From the NCBI RefSeq assembly GCF_021044755.1, contig NZ_JAJNOR010000001.1:1-64000 (forward strand): DNA of 64,000 bases, written 5' to 3'. The notes beneath the pieces are model-generated. The model was given only the letters and a program-made list of their open reading frames with translations, did not search any database and was not told the origin of the DNA. This document shows, piece by piece, positions 15,764-24,072 of the stretch. Source of the DNA: Lientehia hominis (GTDB taxonomy: Bacteria; Bacillota; Clostridia; Lachnospirales; Lachnospiraceae). Both the position numbers and the translations under genes were made by a program. Numbering within the stretch: the first letter of the stretch is position 1; each line of letters begins with the position of its first letter.

Positions 15764-17458
15764 ATGGACGAACAGACTATGATTTATATCGGCATCATTG
15801 CCGGAGTGCTTTTGATTCTGCTGGTACAATATTTTATATCCAGAAAAGCGCACTATCGGAATATATGCCAGAAGGTAAAGGAACAGTGGGGAAAGGTTTC
15901 AGACCGGGAATATACACTGGAAGAGTTCGACAAAATTTCCCACTACTATGAGCAGCATAAGGGAGAAAGGTTTTCCATCGACGATATTACATGGAATGAT
16001 ATGGGGATGGACGATATTTTTCTCCTTTTGAATACGACCGGATCGGCAATTGGAGAAGAATACCTGTACTGGGCGCTCCGCACGCCGGAATTTGATGAAA
16101 AGGTTCTTAAGCGCCGCTCGGAGCTGGCAGATTATTTCCGTGCCAATACTACGGCACGGGAACAGTACGCAGTCTGTTTCGCACAGATGGGAAGAAAGAA
16201 AAGGATCGCACTTGCGGATTACGTCCATAAGCTGAAAGAAATGCCAAAAACAGCAGCATGGCCCCATGTGCTGGCGATACTGCTTTTGATCGGTGCCATC
16301 GGCTCCTTCGGGATTCGTCCGGCCTATGGCATCGGGATTCTGCTGTGTGTCATTATATTCAATGTCATCACCTATTATAAATATAAAGGGGACATGGATG
16401 TCTATTTCCAATGTATGTCTGAAGTGGCGGATCTGGTGGAATATGGCCTCAGGCTGAACCGGATCGACATAAAAGCAGAGATTCTGGAGCCTTATCAGAA
16501 AAATCTCAGGGAGACTTGCTCAGGCCTTAAGCCGGTCAGGAGCCAGTCATGGATTCTGTCCACCAAATCAGGAGTGGGAGGTTCCCTTATGGAAGCCGCC
16601 ATAGACTACATGTGCATGATGACACATCTGGATCTTCTGATGTTCCACAAGATTACAAAAGTGATAAAGAATAAGGGAGCGGAGCTGGAGCTCCTTATGG
16701 AAACCATGGGATGCCTGGAACTTGGACTCTGTATCGGATCCTACCGGGAGTTTCTGGGTTCCTTCTGTGAACCGGTTTTTCACAGAAAGTCCTCCGGAAC
16801 ACTCTGCTGCCAGGAAATCTATCATCCGCTGGTGGAGAATGCCGTACCGAATACCATAAGGACGGACAAGCCGGTGCTGGTGACCGGCTCCAATGCTTCC
16901 GGTAAGTCCACATTCCTTAAAACCATCGGAATAAACGCTATATTGGCCCAGACCATATACACGGTTTCAGCAAAGTATTATGAAACGGATTTTTGCAAGG
17001 TGTATTCGTCCATGGCTTTGAGTGACAGCCTGGAGACTAAAGAAAGCTATTACATGGTAGAGATAAAATCCCTCAAGCGGATATTGGATACCATTGGAGA
17101 TGAGATACCGGTGCTCTGTTTCGTCGATGAGGTCCTGCGCGGCACCAATACGGTGGAACGGATTTCTGCGTCCGCCAAGATTCTGGAGAGTATGGCGGGG
17201 AAAAACGTACTATGCTTTGCCGCTACCCATGACATCGAGCTGACTAAGCTTCTTTGTGATCTATATGCCAACTACCATTTTGAAGAGCAGATCGAAGACA
17301 ATGACGTCCTGTTTTCCTATAAGCTGTATCCTGGCAGGGCGGAGACCAGAAATGCAATCCGGCTGCTGAGCATCATGGGATACGACGGCAGGATCATTGA
17401 AAATGCTCAGGCTATGGCAGAGCGGTTTGTAAAAACCGGAGAATGGAGTTTGGAATAG
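15764..17458 (+). CDS. membrane-anchored MutS-family ATPase
   Basis: A 564-residue protein ending in a MutS domain V ATPase: Walker A GSNASGKS (residues 375-382), Walker B CFVDEVLRGTN, and AATHDIELTKLL. Unlike repair MutS it lacks the mismatch-binding domain, and it lacks the Smr domain of MutS2. It has a transmembrane segment at about residues 6-25 and two more at about 168-210, so it sits in the membrane with the ATPase inside the cell. The start at 15764 has AGAGGA upstream; a longer frame from 15716 has no such site. The function is unknown. The stop is 1 base from the rnhA start. Confidence 0.85.
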   Translation: MDEQTMIYIGIIAGVLLILLVQYFISRKAHYRNICQKVKEQWGKVSDREYTLEEFDKISHYYEQHKGERFSIDDITWNDMGMDDIFLLLNTTGSAIGEEYLYWALRTPEFDEKVLKRRSELADYFRANTTAREQYAVCFAQMGRKKRIALADYVHKLKEMPKTAAWPHVLAILLLIGAIGSFGIRPAYGIGILLCVIIFNVITYYKYKGDMDVYFQCMSEVADLVEYGLRLNRIDIKAEILEPYQKNLRETCSGLKPVRSQSWILSTKSGVGGSLMEAAIDYMCMMTHLDLLMFHKITKVIKNKGAELELLMETMGCLELGLCIGSYREFLGSFCEPVFHRKSSGTLCCQEIYHPLVENAVPNTIRTDKPVLVTGSNASGKSTFLKTIGINAILAQTIYTVSAKYYETDFCKVYSSMALSDSLETKESYYMVEIKSLKRILDTIGDEIPVLCFVDEVLRGTNTVERISASAKILESMAGKNVLCFAATHDIELTKLLCDLYANYHFEEQIEDNDVLFSYKLYPGRAETRNAIRLLSIMGYDGRIIENAQAMAERFVKTGEWSLE

Positions 17459-17459
17459 C

Positions 17460-17939
17460 ATGACTATGAAGGTTACGATATATACGGACGGCTCGGCCAG
17501 GGGAAATCCCGACGGGCCTGGAGGCTATGGAGCGGTTCTCCAATATGTGGACGGCAGCGGCGTGCTCCATGAGAAGGAGTTGTCCGCCGGATATAAGAAG
17601 ACGACGAATAACCGGATGGAACTCATGGGAGTCATTGCAGGCCTGGAGGCCTTAAACAGACCATGTGAGGTGGAAATCGTTTCGGATTCGGCCTATGTGG
17701 TGAAGGCATTCACGGAGCATTGGCTGGACGGATGGATTCGGAAGGGATGGAAGCGCGGAAAGAATGAGCCGGTGAAAAACGTGGATCTGTGGAAACGGCT
17801 TTTGAAAGCAAAGGAACCGCATGATGTATCTTTTCGATGGGTAAAGGGGCATGCAGGACATCCGGAAAATGAAAGATGCGACTGTCTGGCGACGGCCGCT
17901 GCAGACGGAGACGATCTTTTAACAGACGAGGGCGCTTGA
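17460..17939 (+). CDS. rnhA: ribonuclease HI
   Basis: A 159-residue enzyme that cuts the RNA of RNA-DNA hybrids. All four acidic catalytic positions are visible: Asp in IYTDGSARGNPDGPGGYG, Glu in NNRMELMGVI, Asp in VSDSAYVV, and the last Asp in NERCDCLA, with the His of KGHAGHPENE before it. The start lies one base after the MutS-like stop, so translation is probably coupled; a second ATG is two codons downstream. A weak terminator hairpin overlaps the stop codon. Confidence 0.95.
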   Translation: MTMKVTIYTDGSARGNPDGPGGYGAVLQYVDGSGVLHEKELSAGYKKTTNNRMELMGVIAGLEALNRPCEVEIVSDSAYVVKAFTEHWLDGWIRKGWKRGKNEPVKNVDLWKRLLKAKEPHDVSFRWVKGHAGHPENERCDCLATAAADGDDLLTDEGA

Positions 17940-17951
17940 CAGCGTCCTTTT
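17929..17951 (+). terminator. Short terminator-like hairpin at the rnhA stop
   Basis: AGGGCGCT (17929-17936) pairs with AGCGTCCT (17941-17948), with one G-T pair and a TGAC loop, followed by TTT. The stem is short and the T-run weak; it spans the stop codon. Confidence 0.45.
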
Positions 17952-17962
17952 CCACTTTATTC

Positions 17963-17991
17963 TTGCAGAAAAAAGCGGTCTGTGATACGAT
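17963..17991 (+). promoter_or_regulatory. Putative promoter for tyrS
   Basis: TTGCAG (17963-17968) and TACGAT (17986-17991) have a 17-base spacer, about 50 bases before the tyrS start. The short leader leaves no room for a T-box. Confidence 0.6.
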
Positions 17992-18039
17992 ATGATAATG
18001 AGTAAAAATATGGACGATTTTACAAGGAGGAGATAATAG

Positions 18040-19272
18040 ATGTCTCAAAATGTATACGACACCCTGGTAGAACGCGGTTTCATAGAACAGGCTACCAACG
18101 CGGATGAGATTCGTGAGATGCTTGGGAAGGAACGGGTGACGTTTTACATCGGTTTCGATGCTACAGCTGACAGTCTGACGGCTGGACATTTTCTGACCAT
18201 CATGGCCATGATGCATATGCAGAAGGCCGGACACCGCCCCATCGCTCTTCTGGGTGGCGGGACTACCATGGTGGGCGATCCAAGCGGCAAATCGGATATG
18301 CGTAAAGTCATGACAAAGGAGACGATCGCGCACAATGCCGAGTGCTTTTATAATCAGCTGTCCCGCTTCATAAGCTTTGATAATGACGGTGCGATCATCG
18401 AAAACAACGCCGACTGGCTTTTAAATCTGAATTATGTGGATTTTCTCCGGGATGTGGGGGCCCATTTCAGCGTAAATAAAATGCTGACCGCGGAATGCTA
18501 TAAGCAGAGGATGGAAAAAGGCCTGACGTTTTTCGAATTCAATTATATGGTCATGCAGTCCTATGATTTCCTGGTGCTGAACCGGAAGCATGGATGCAGG
18601 CTGCAGATGGGCGGCAATGACCAGTGGTCCAATATCATAGGAGGCGTGGAGCTCATCCGCAGAAAGGAGAGCATGCCGGCATATGGCCTCACATTTAAGC
18701 TTCTCACCACCAGTGAAGGCATTAAGATGGGAAAGACCATGAAGGGAGCCGTGTGGCTGGATCCGGCCAAGACATCTCCTTATGAATTTTACCAATACTG
18801 GAGGAACATTGAGGACGCAAAGGTAGAAGAATGCCTTGGCCTTCTTACTTTCCTTCCCATGGATGAAGTGAGGCGGCTGGGAGCTTTAGAGGGTGCAGAG
18901 ATCAACTGCGCGAAAGAAGTGCTGGCCTATGAGATCACCAAGATCGTTCACGGTGAAAAAGAAGCGGAAAAGGCTCAGGAGGCCGCTAAGGAGTTGTTCG
19001 CCCGGGGCGGCATGAGTGAGGACATGCCTACCACCGTATACAGGAAGACAGACTTGGATGATGGGAAGGATCTGATCACTCTGCTTGTGGATACGAAGCT
19101 GGTGCCCACCCGGTCGGAAGGGCGCAGATTGATCACCCAGGGAGGAGTGACGGTAAACGGTGAAAAGGTGACGGCCATTGACCGGAAATTTACCAGTGCC
19201 GATCTGAAGGACGGCGCTCTGCTCATAAAAAAGGGAAAGAAAGCGTATCATCAGGTTAAAATAGAAGCGTAA
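18040..19272 (+). CDS. tyrS: tyrosine--tRNA ligase
   Basis: A 410-residue class I synthetase charging tRNA-Tyr. It shows the start of the catalytic domain FYIGFDATADSLTAGHFLTI (HIGH-equivalent HFLT), the tyrosine-site region GGNDQWSNIIGG, the signature loop GIKMGKTMKGAVWLDP (KMSKS-equivalent), and a C-terminal S4 domain (LVPTRSEGRRLITQGGVTVN). The length is standard. AAGGAGG lies upstream of the ATG. It is separated from alaS only by a tiny membrane-protein gene. Confidence 0.97.
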   Translation: MSQNVYDTLVERGFIEQATNADEIREMLGKERVTFYIGFDATADSLTAGHFLTIMAMMHMQKAGHRPIALLGGGTTMVGDPSGKSDMRKVMTKETIAHNAECFYNQLSRFISFDNDGAIIENNADWLLNLNYVDFLRDVGAHFSVNKMLTAECYKQRMEKGLTFFEFNYMVMQSYDFLVLNRKHGCRLQMGGNDQWSNIIGGVELIRRKESMPAYGLTFKLLTTSEGIKMGKTMKGAVWLDPAKTSPYEFYQYWRNIEDAKVEECLGLLTFLPMDEVRRLGALEGAEINCAKEVLAYEITKIVHGEKEAEKAQEAAKELFARGGMSEDMPTTVYRKTDLDDGKDLITLLVDTKLVPTRSEGRRLITQGGVTVNGEKVTAIDRKFTSADLKDGALLIKKGKKAYHQVKIEA

Positions 19273-19306
19273 CGGATAAATCAAGATCAGAAATGGAGGG
19301 TTTTCC

Positions 19307-19450
19307 ATGGGAGCATTTTTTTCAGTACTGTATCAGACCGCAGTAAAATTTGTATTTTTGGGAGCGTTGGCATTTGGCGGTATCATGTGCGGGATCAAGC
19401 TGAGGAAACACAAAGATGCCAAGGTGAACGAAGACCCGGCAAAAAAATAA
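19307..19450 (+). CDS. small single-span membrane protein (47 residues), unknown function
   Basis: ATG at 19307 to TAA at 19448-19450 encodes 47 residues. GGAGGG (19295-19300) lies six bases upstream, an excellent site. The protein has a hydrophobic helix from about residue 8 to 29 (TAVKFVFLGALAFGGIMCGI), then a basic tail (KLRKHKDAKVNEDPAKK). It sits 34 bases after tyrS and 30 before alaS, on the same strand and probably on the same transcript. The clear site and lipid-spanning pattern support a real gene; no function can be assigned. Confidence 0.75.
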   Translation: MGAFFSVLYQTAVKFVFLGALAFGGIMCGIKLRKHKDAKVNEDPAKK

Positions 19451-19480
19451 AGACAAAATGAAACACATGGAGGAATGATC

Positions 19481-22117
19481 GTGGAAAAGTACGGCGTAAA
19501 TCAGCTCAGGCGGATGTTTCTTGAGTTTTTTGAAAGCAAAGGGCATTTGATAATGAAGAGCTTTTCTCTGGTGCCCCATAATGACAACAGTCTGCTGTTG
19601 ATCAATTCGGGCATGGCACCGCTCAAGCCCTATTTTACAGGACAGGAGATACCTCCCAGAAAACGGGTGACCACCTGCCAGAAATGTATCCGTACAGGAG
19701 ATATTGAAAATGTTGGGAAAACGGCCCGCCACGGCACGTTTTTTGAGATGCTGGGAAATTTTTCTTTCGGGGATTATTTTAAGCATGAAGCCATCGCGTG
19801 GTCCTGGGAATTCTTGACAAAAGTGGTAGGACTGGACGCTGACCGCCTGTATCCTTCCGTCTATCTGGAAGATGATGAAGCTTTTGAAATCTGGAATAAG
19901 GAAATTGGCATACCGGCAGACCGGATTTTTAAATTCGGGAAAGAGGATAACTTCTGGGAGCACGGAGCTGGGCCCTGCGGTCCCTGTTCTGAGATCTATT
20001 ATGACAGAGGAAAAAAATATGGATGCGGCAGGCCGGGATGTACCGTAGGCTGCGAGTGTGACCGGTATATGGAGGTCTGGAATAACGTTTTCACCCAGTT
20101 CAACAATGACGGCCACAACAACTATACTCCTCTGGACTATAAGAATATTGATACCGGGATGGGCTTGGAGCGTCTTGCGGTAGTGGTTCAGGATGTGGAG
20201 TCCATATTTGCCGTGGATACCATCAAGGCTTTACTGGATAATGTGGCGGAACTCGCCGGTATTTCTTATATGGAGAATGAAGATAAGGATGTGTCGCTCC
20301 GTCTGATCACGGATCACATCCGCTCCTGTACCTTTATGATCTCTGACGGCATCATGCCTTCCAATGAAGGCCGGGGTTACGTGCTGAGGAGACTTCTGCG
20401 ACGGGCGTCCCGTCATGGAAGGCTTCTTGGAATCGAAGGGAAATTCCTGGCCAGACTGAGTGAAACGGTCATTGAATTGTCCAAAGACGGCTATCCGGAG
20501 CTGGATGAAAAGAAAGAAATGATCTTCAAGGTCCTTACGGAAGAAGAGGATAAATTCGATAAGACCATCGACCAGGGCCTGAATATTCTGGCAGAACTGG
20601 AAAGCAGGCTCAGAGAAGAAGGAAAAACAGTGCTTGAGGGAGAAGATGCCTTCCGCCTCTATGACACTTATGGATTCCCTCTGGACCTGACCAGGGAGAT
20701 CCTGGAAGAAAAAGGGTTTTCCGTGGATGAAGAAGGGTTTAAAAAGGCCATGGAGGTCCAGCGGGAAATGGCCAGAAGCTCCAGGAAGAAAAGCAATTAT
20801 ATGGGGCGTGAAGACATCTATCAGGGGCTTGACGCGGAGCTCACCACAGAATTTACCGGCTATGAGACACTTTGTGATACGGGACTGATAACAGCTCTGA
20901 CCACGGCAGATGAGATCGTGCAGGCGCTGACAGATGGTCAGGCCGGCACGGTAATTACGGACAGGACTCCCTTTTATGCCACGATGGGCGGACAGAAAGC
21001 GGACACCGGTATCCTGTGTACCAATGATGCCGAGTTTATCGTGGAAGACGTCATAAAGCTTCAGGGTGGAAAAGTGGGCCATGTGGGCCATGTGTCAAAG
21101 GGAATGCTCCAGGTGGGAAGCCAGGTGTCCATGAGGGTGGACAGTGAGAACCGTACAGAGACTTGTAAAAACCACAGTGCGACCCATCTTCTTCAAAAAG
21201 CCCTGCGTATGGTACTTGGTTCTCATGTGGAACAGGCCGGTTCTTTTGTGGCGGCTGACAGGCTCCGGTTTGACTTCACTCATTTTTCGGCCATGACTCC
21301 CGACGAGATTGAGAAGGTAGAAGAAATCGTAAATGAAGAGATTCTGGCTTCAATTCCTGTGCAGACGGATATCATGAGTATCGAGGATGCCAAGAAAGCC
21401 GGAGCGATGGCGTTGTTTGGTGAGAAATATGGGGATACGGTCCGGGTGGTATCCATGGGAGATTTCTCGAAGGAACTCTGCGGCGGGACTCATGTGGCGA
21501 ACACTGCATCCATCACCACATTCAAGATTATTTCCGAGGCGGGCATCGCCGCCGGAGTCAGAAGAATTGAAGCTCTTACGGGAAAAGGGGTATTCCGCCA
21601 TTATAAGGATCTGGAAGCGGAGCTCCACGCGGCCGCAAAGGCTGCTAAAGCGGAACCGTCAGGGCTTATCAAGAAGATTGAAGCCCTGCAGGAGGAAATA
21701 AAAACCCTTCACTCTGAAAATGAAAAGCTCAAAAGCAAGCTGGCCAATGAAGCCGTAGGCGACGTGATGGACCAGGTTACAGAGATAAATGGTGTTAAAG
21801 TCCTGGCTGCCCAGGTAAAGGATGTAGACATGAACGGTCTCAGGGGTCTGGGCGATCAGCTGAAGGAGAAGATCGTCGAAGGCGTGGTGGTCATCATTTC
21901 TGAAAATGCAGGCAAGGTCAGCCTGATGGCGACGGCAACGGAAGAAGCACAGAAGAAAGGCGCTCACGCCGGAAATCTTATAAAAGCTATCGCATCCTGT
22001 GTCGGCGGCGGCGGCGGCGGACGTCCCGGTATGGCCCAGGCCGGCGGAAAGAATCCCGCGGGTATAGAGGAAGCGCTGAAAAAAACACTGGAAGTTGTTG
22101 CAGAACAAGTAAAATAG
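19481..22117 (+). CDS. alaS: alanine--tRNA ligase
   Basis: An 878-residue class II synthetase. It shows the catalytic N-terminus (FFESKGHLIMKSFSLVPHND, NSGMAPLKPYF, RHGTFFEMLGNFSFGDYF), the editing-domain zinc motifs HSATHLLQKAL and CGGTHVANT, and a C-terminal coiled-coil/C-Ala region with a glycine run at about 845. The ATG at 19475 is only one base from GGAGG (19469-19473), whereas the GTG at 19481 is seven bases away, so GTG is the likely start. It has a slightly unusual Cys-rich insert after the catalytic core (YGCGRPGCTVGCECDRY). rpsU follows from its own promoter. Confidence 0.96.
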   Translation: MEKYGVNQLRRMFLEFFESKGHLIMKSFSLVPHNDNSLLLINSGMAPLKPYFTGQEIPPRKRVTTCQKCIRTGDIENVGKTARHGTFFEMLGNFSFGDYFKHEAIAWSWEFLTKVVGLDADRLYPSVYLEDDEAFEIWNKEIGIPADRIFKFGKEDNFWEHGAGPCGPCSEIYYDRGKKYGCGRPGCTVGCECDRYMEVWNNVFTQFNNDGHNNYTPLDYKNIDTGMGLERLAVVVQDVESIFAVDTIKALLDNVAELAGISYMENEDKDVSLRLITDHIRSCTFMISDGIMPSNEGRGYVLRRLLRRASRHGRLLGIEGKFLARLSETVIELSKDGYPELDEKKEMIFKVLTEEEDKFDKTIDQGLNILAELESRLREEGKTVLEGEDAFRLYDTYGFPLDLTREILEEKGFSVDEEGFKKAMEVQREMARSSRKKSNYMGREDIYQGLDAELTTEFTGYETLCDTGLITALTTADEIVQALTDGQAGTVITDRTPFYATMGGQKADTGILCTNDAEFIVEDVIKLQGGKVGHVGHVSKGMLQVGSQVSMRVDSENRTETCKNHSATHLLQKALRMVLGSHVEQAGSFVAADRLRFDFTHFSAMTPDEIEKVEEIVNEEILASIPVQTDIMSIEDAKKAGAMALFGEKYGDTVRVVSMGDFSKELCGGTHVANTASITTFKIISEAGIAAGVRRIEALTGKGVFRHYKDLEAELHAAAKAAKAEPSGLIKKIEALQEEIKTLHSENEKLKSKLANEAVGDVMDQVTEINGVKVLAAQVKDVDMNGLRGLGDQLKEKIVEGVVVIISENAGKVSLMATATEEAQKKGAHAGNLIKAIASCVGGGGGGRPGMAQAGGKNPAGIEEALKKTLEVVAEQVK

Positions 22118-22120
22118 GTA

Positions 22121-22148
22121 TTGACGAAAACGGATTTTATGATATACT
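22121..22148 (+). promoter_or_regulatory. rpsU: Promoter for rpsU
   Basis: TTGACG (22121-22126) and TATACT (22143-22148) are spaced by 16 bases, starting three bases after the alaS stop. Confidence 0.7.
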
Positions 22149-22175
22149 AAAGGTAGTGCGAAAAATATACCCAAA

Positions 22176-22203
22176 CAGTTGTATTATGCACAATACACAA
22201 CTG
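22176..22203 (+). promoter_or_regulatory. Inverted repeat in the rpsU leader
   Basis: CAGTTGTATT (22176-22185) can pair with AATAC-AC-AACTG (22192-22203) with a two-base bulge. It ends one base before the Shine-Dalgarno-like GAGGGAGG and 22 bases before the rpsU start, where it could affect translation. Confidence 0.4.
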
Positions 22204-22225
22204 GAGGGAGGTTAGGTGTGAGTCT

Positions 22226-22402
22226 ATGTCAAACGTTATTGTGAAAGACAATGAAAGTTTAGATAGTGCCTTACGCAGATTCAAAAGAAACTGTGCGAAG
22301 GCCGGCATTCAGCAGGAGATTCGTAAAAGAGAACATTACGAAAAACCCAGCGTTCGTCGCAAGAAGAAGTCTGAAGCCGCAAGAAAACGTAAATACAATT
22401 AA
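22226..22402 (+). CDS. rpsU: 30S ribosomal protein S21
   Basis: A 58-residue basic protein (MSNVIVKDNESLDSALRRFK at the start, RRKKKSEAARKRKYN at the end), matching S21 in length and sequence pattern. It binds near the 3' end of 16S rRNA. It has its own promoter, a leader with an inverted repeat, and a strong terminator, so it forms a one-gene transcript between alaS and the yqfC-yqfD group, a common position in Firmicutes. Confidence 0.96.
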   Translation: MSNVIVKDNESLDSALRRFKRNCAKAGIQQEIRKREHYEKPSVRRKKKSEAARKRKYN

Positions 22403-22412
22403 TTGTGCAGAC

Positions 22413-22449
22413 AAAAAAGAGCCATTGTACCTCAATGGTTCTTTTTTTT
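22413..22449 (+). terminator. Rho-independent terminator after rpsU
   Basis: AAGAGCCATTG ending at 22427 pairs with CAATGGTTCTT starting at 22433, with a five-base loop and a run of eight T. Confidence 0.9.
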
Positions 22450-22494
22450 ACCCCTTTTTCATAAACTGAAATGTAAAAGAAAAGAGGGGCGCCG

Positions 22495-22758
22495 ATGAAA
22501 AAAGGGATGGAATCTTTGGTGTCGGCCCTGGAGCTTCCGCAGGACTTATGTCTGGGGGCCGCCGTCATCACTGCTCTCGGATGCAGGGAGCTTACCATCG
22601 AGAACCATAAAGGAATCCTGGAATACGGACCCGAGTGTATACGGGTCTTAAGCGGTATGTGCAGAATTAAGATTACCGGAAGTGATCTGGTGATCTCCTA
22701 TTTCAACCGGGAGGCTATGAAAATCGAAGGAAGGATTCGTGAGATCATTTATGAATAG
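22495..22758 (+). CDS. yqfC: sporulation protein YqfC (YabP/YqfC family)
   Basis: An 87-residue protein of the YabP/YqfC family, with an N-terminal helix, LTIENHKGILEYGPECIRV and ITGSDLVISYFNREAMKIEG. In B. subtilis it is made in the mother cell under sigma-E; the exact role is unclear. GAGGGG precedes the ATG. It overlaps yqfD by several bases, as is usual. Confidence 0.9.
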   Translation: MKKGMESLVSALELPQDLCLGAAVITALGCRELTIENHKGILEYGPECIRVLSGMCRIKITGSDLVISYFNREAMKIEGRIREIIYE

Positions 22759-23992
22759 ACGTGGGCAGTGGAACGGAAGCTTAACGGTCAGAGCGGAAGG
22801 TGGAAGCCCTGAACGTTTTTTTAATTTATGCGGTTTTCACGGGATTTCGCTTACGAGGATTGAACGGGACGGAGACGGATACCGGTTCTGTATAGCTGCC
22901 CGCGACTTTTATGAAGCCAGGAAACTCTCCAGGAAAGCACAGGTAAAGCTTCTGATAAAAGAAAAAAGAGGACTTCCCTTTTTTCTGAAGAGAAGCCGGA
23001 AGCGTCTGGCTTTTTATGTGGGCATTCTTGTCTGCACGGGCCTTCTATACGCTTCTTCGTTATTTATATGGGACATCCGCATGGAGGGAAATACCAAATA
23101 CACGGACAGCACTCTTCTTCATTTTCTAGAGACGAAGGGATATTCACATGGGATGAAGAAAGCGGGAATCGTGTGTGAGGATATTGAAAAAGATATCCGG
23201 AATCACTATAACGACATTACCTGGGTGTCTGCAGAGATATCCGGAAACCGTCTGATCATCCGAATCAAGGAGAATCAGGTGCTGGAAGCGGCGGCCGATT
23301 CCGGACAAGAGGAAGAAAAGGAAGAGACAGAGCCTTTGACCAGCCAGGAGGTGCCGGATACTTCAGCTCTGGGACGAAACGTGACGGCCAGCAGAGGAGG
23401 AGTTATTCTTTCCATGATCACCAGGACCGGGACTCCGGCCGTCCATGTGGGAGACACGGTAGAGCCGGGGCAGATTCTGATCTCCGGAATCGTGGAGATC
23501 AAGGATGAGGGCGGAAATCTTTTGAAGACCGAGGGCGTAAAGGCTGATGGCGACGTCATTGCCAGCACGACTTATCTTTATAAAGACAGTTTTTCCCTGA
23601 CATATCCAGAACAGTATTATACGGGGCAAATAAAGGTACGCCGCTATCTGTGGCTGTTCGGAAGCCGCCATTATGTGCCGGGAGGAAAGAATACTTATGA
23701 AAAGTCGGATGAGGTGGACACTTACAGCCAGGTACATCTTTGGGGAAATTTTTATCTGCCGGTGGGATGGGGATCTGTTACTGCCAGGGAATACCGTGAT
23801 GCCGAAGGAGTGTATTCAGAGACAGCCGCAAAAGAGCAGGCAGAAAAACGGTTTCGGGCATATTGTGAAAATCTGGAAGCGGCAGGTGTAAAGGTGGAGG
23901 ACGCTTCTTATCAGGCTTCAGTGGGGACAGATACCTGTGACGTGACCGGCACGATCCATGCCACGGAGGCCATCGCACTTACAGAGGAATAA
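22751..23992 (+). CDS. yqfD: sporulation protein YqfD
   Basis: A 413-residue membrane protein of the YqfD family. A cytosolic N-terminal part (RRGQWNGSLTVRAEGGSPER) is followed by a transmembrane segment near residues 75-100 (LAFYVGILVCTGLLYASSLF) and a large external domain containing DIRMEGNTKYTDS and LIIRIKENQV. A GTG at 22739 is an alternative start, but alignment with the usual YqfD N-terminus favours the ATG at 22751, which lies inside yqfC. A Glu-rich stretch at about 185-205 (SGQEEEKEETEP) is a linker. It is probably a mother-cell sporulation protein. Confidence 0.9.
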   Translation: MNRRGQWNGSLTVRAEGGSPERFFNLCGFHGISLTRIERDGDGYRFCIAARDFYEARKLSRKAQVKLLIKEKRGLPFFLKRSRKRLAFYVGILVCTGLLYASSLFIWDIRMEGNTKYTDSTLLHFLETKGYSHGMKKAGIVCEDIEKDIRNHYNDITWVSAEISGNRLIIRIKENQVLEAAADSGQEEEKEETEPLTSQEVPDTSALGRNVTASRGGVILSMITRTGTPAVHVGDTVEPGQILISGIVEIKDEGGNLLKTEGVKADGDVIASTTYLYKDSFSLTYPEQYYTGQIKVRRYLWLFGSRHYVPGGKNTYEKSDEVDTYSQVHLWGNFYLPVGWGSVTAREYRDAEGVYSETAAKEQAEKRFRAYCENLEAAGVKVEDASYQASVGTDTCDVTGTIHATEAIALTEE

Positions 23993-24072
23993 CTTTTTTT
24001 GGAAAAGGGGTTCTATTTACGGAAAAAAATGTTAGAATAAGAAATAGCAAATAGAAGGAGACAGAAGAAAGC

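Noticed and set aside
17940..18039. T-box leader before tyrS or alaS
   Set aside because: Only 100 bases precede tyrS and 30 precede alaS, with no specifier stem, T-box sequence or antiterminator. Synthetase genes often have one in Firmicutes, but not here.
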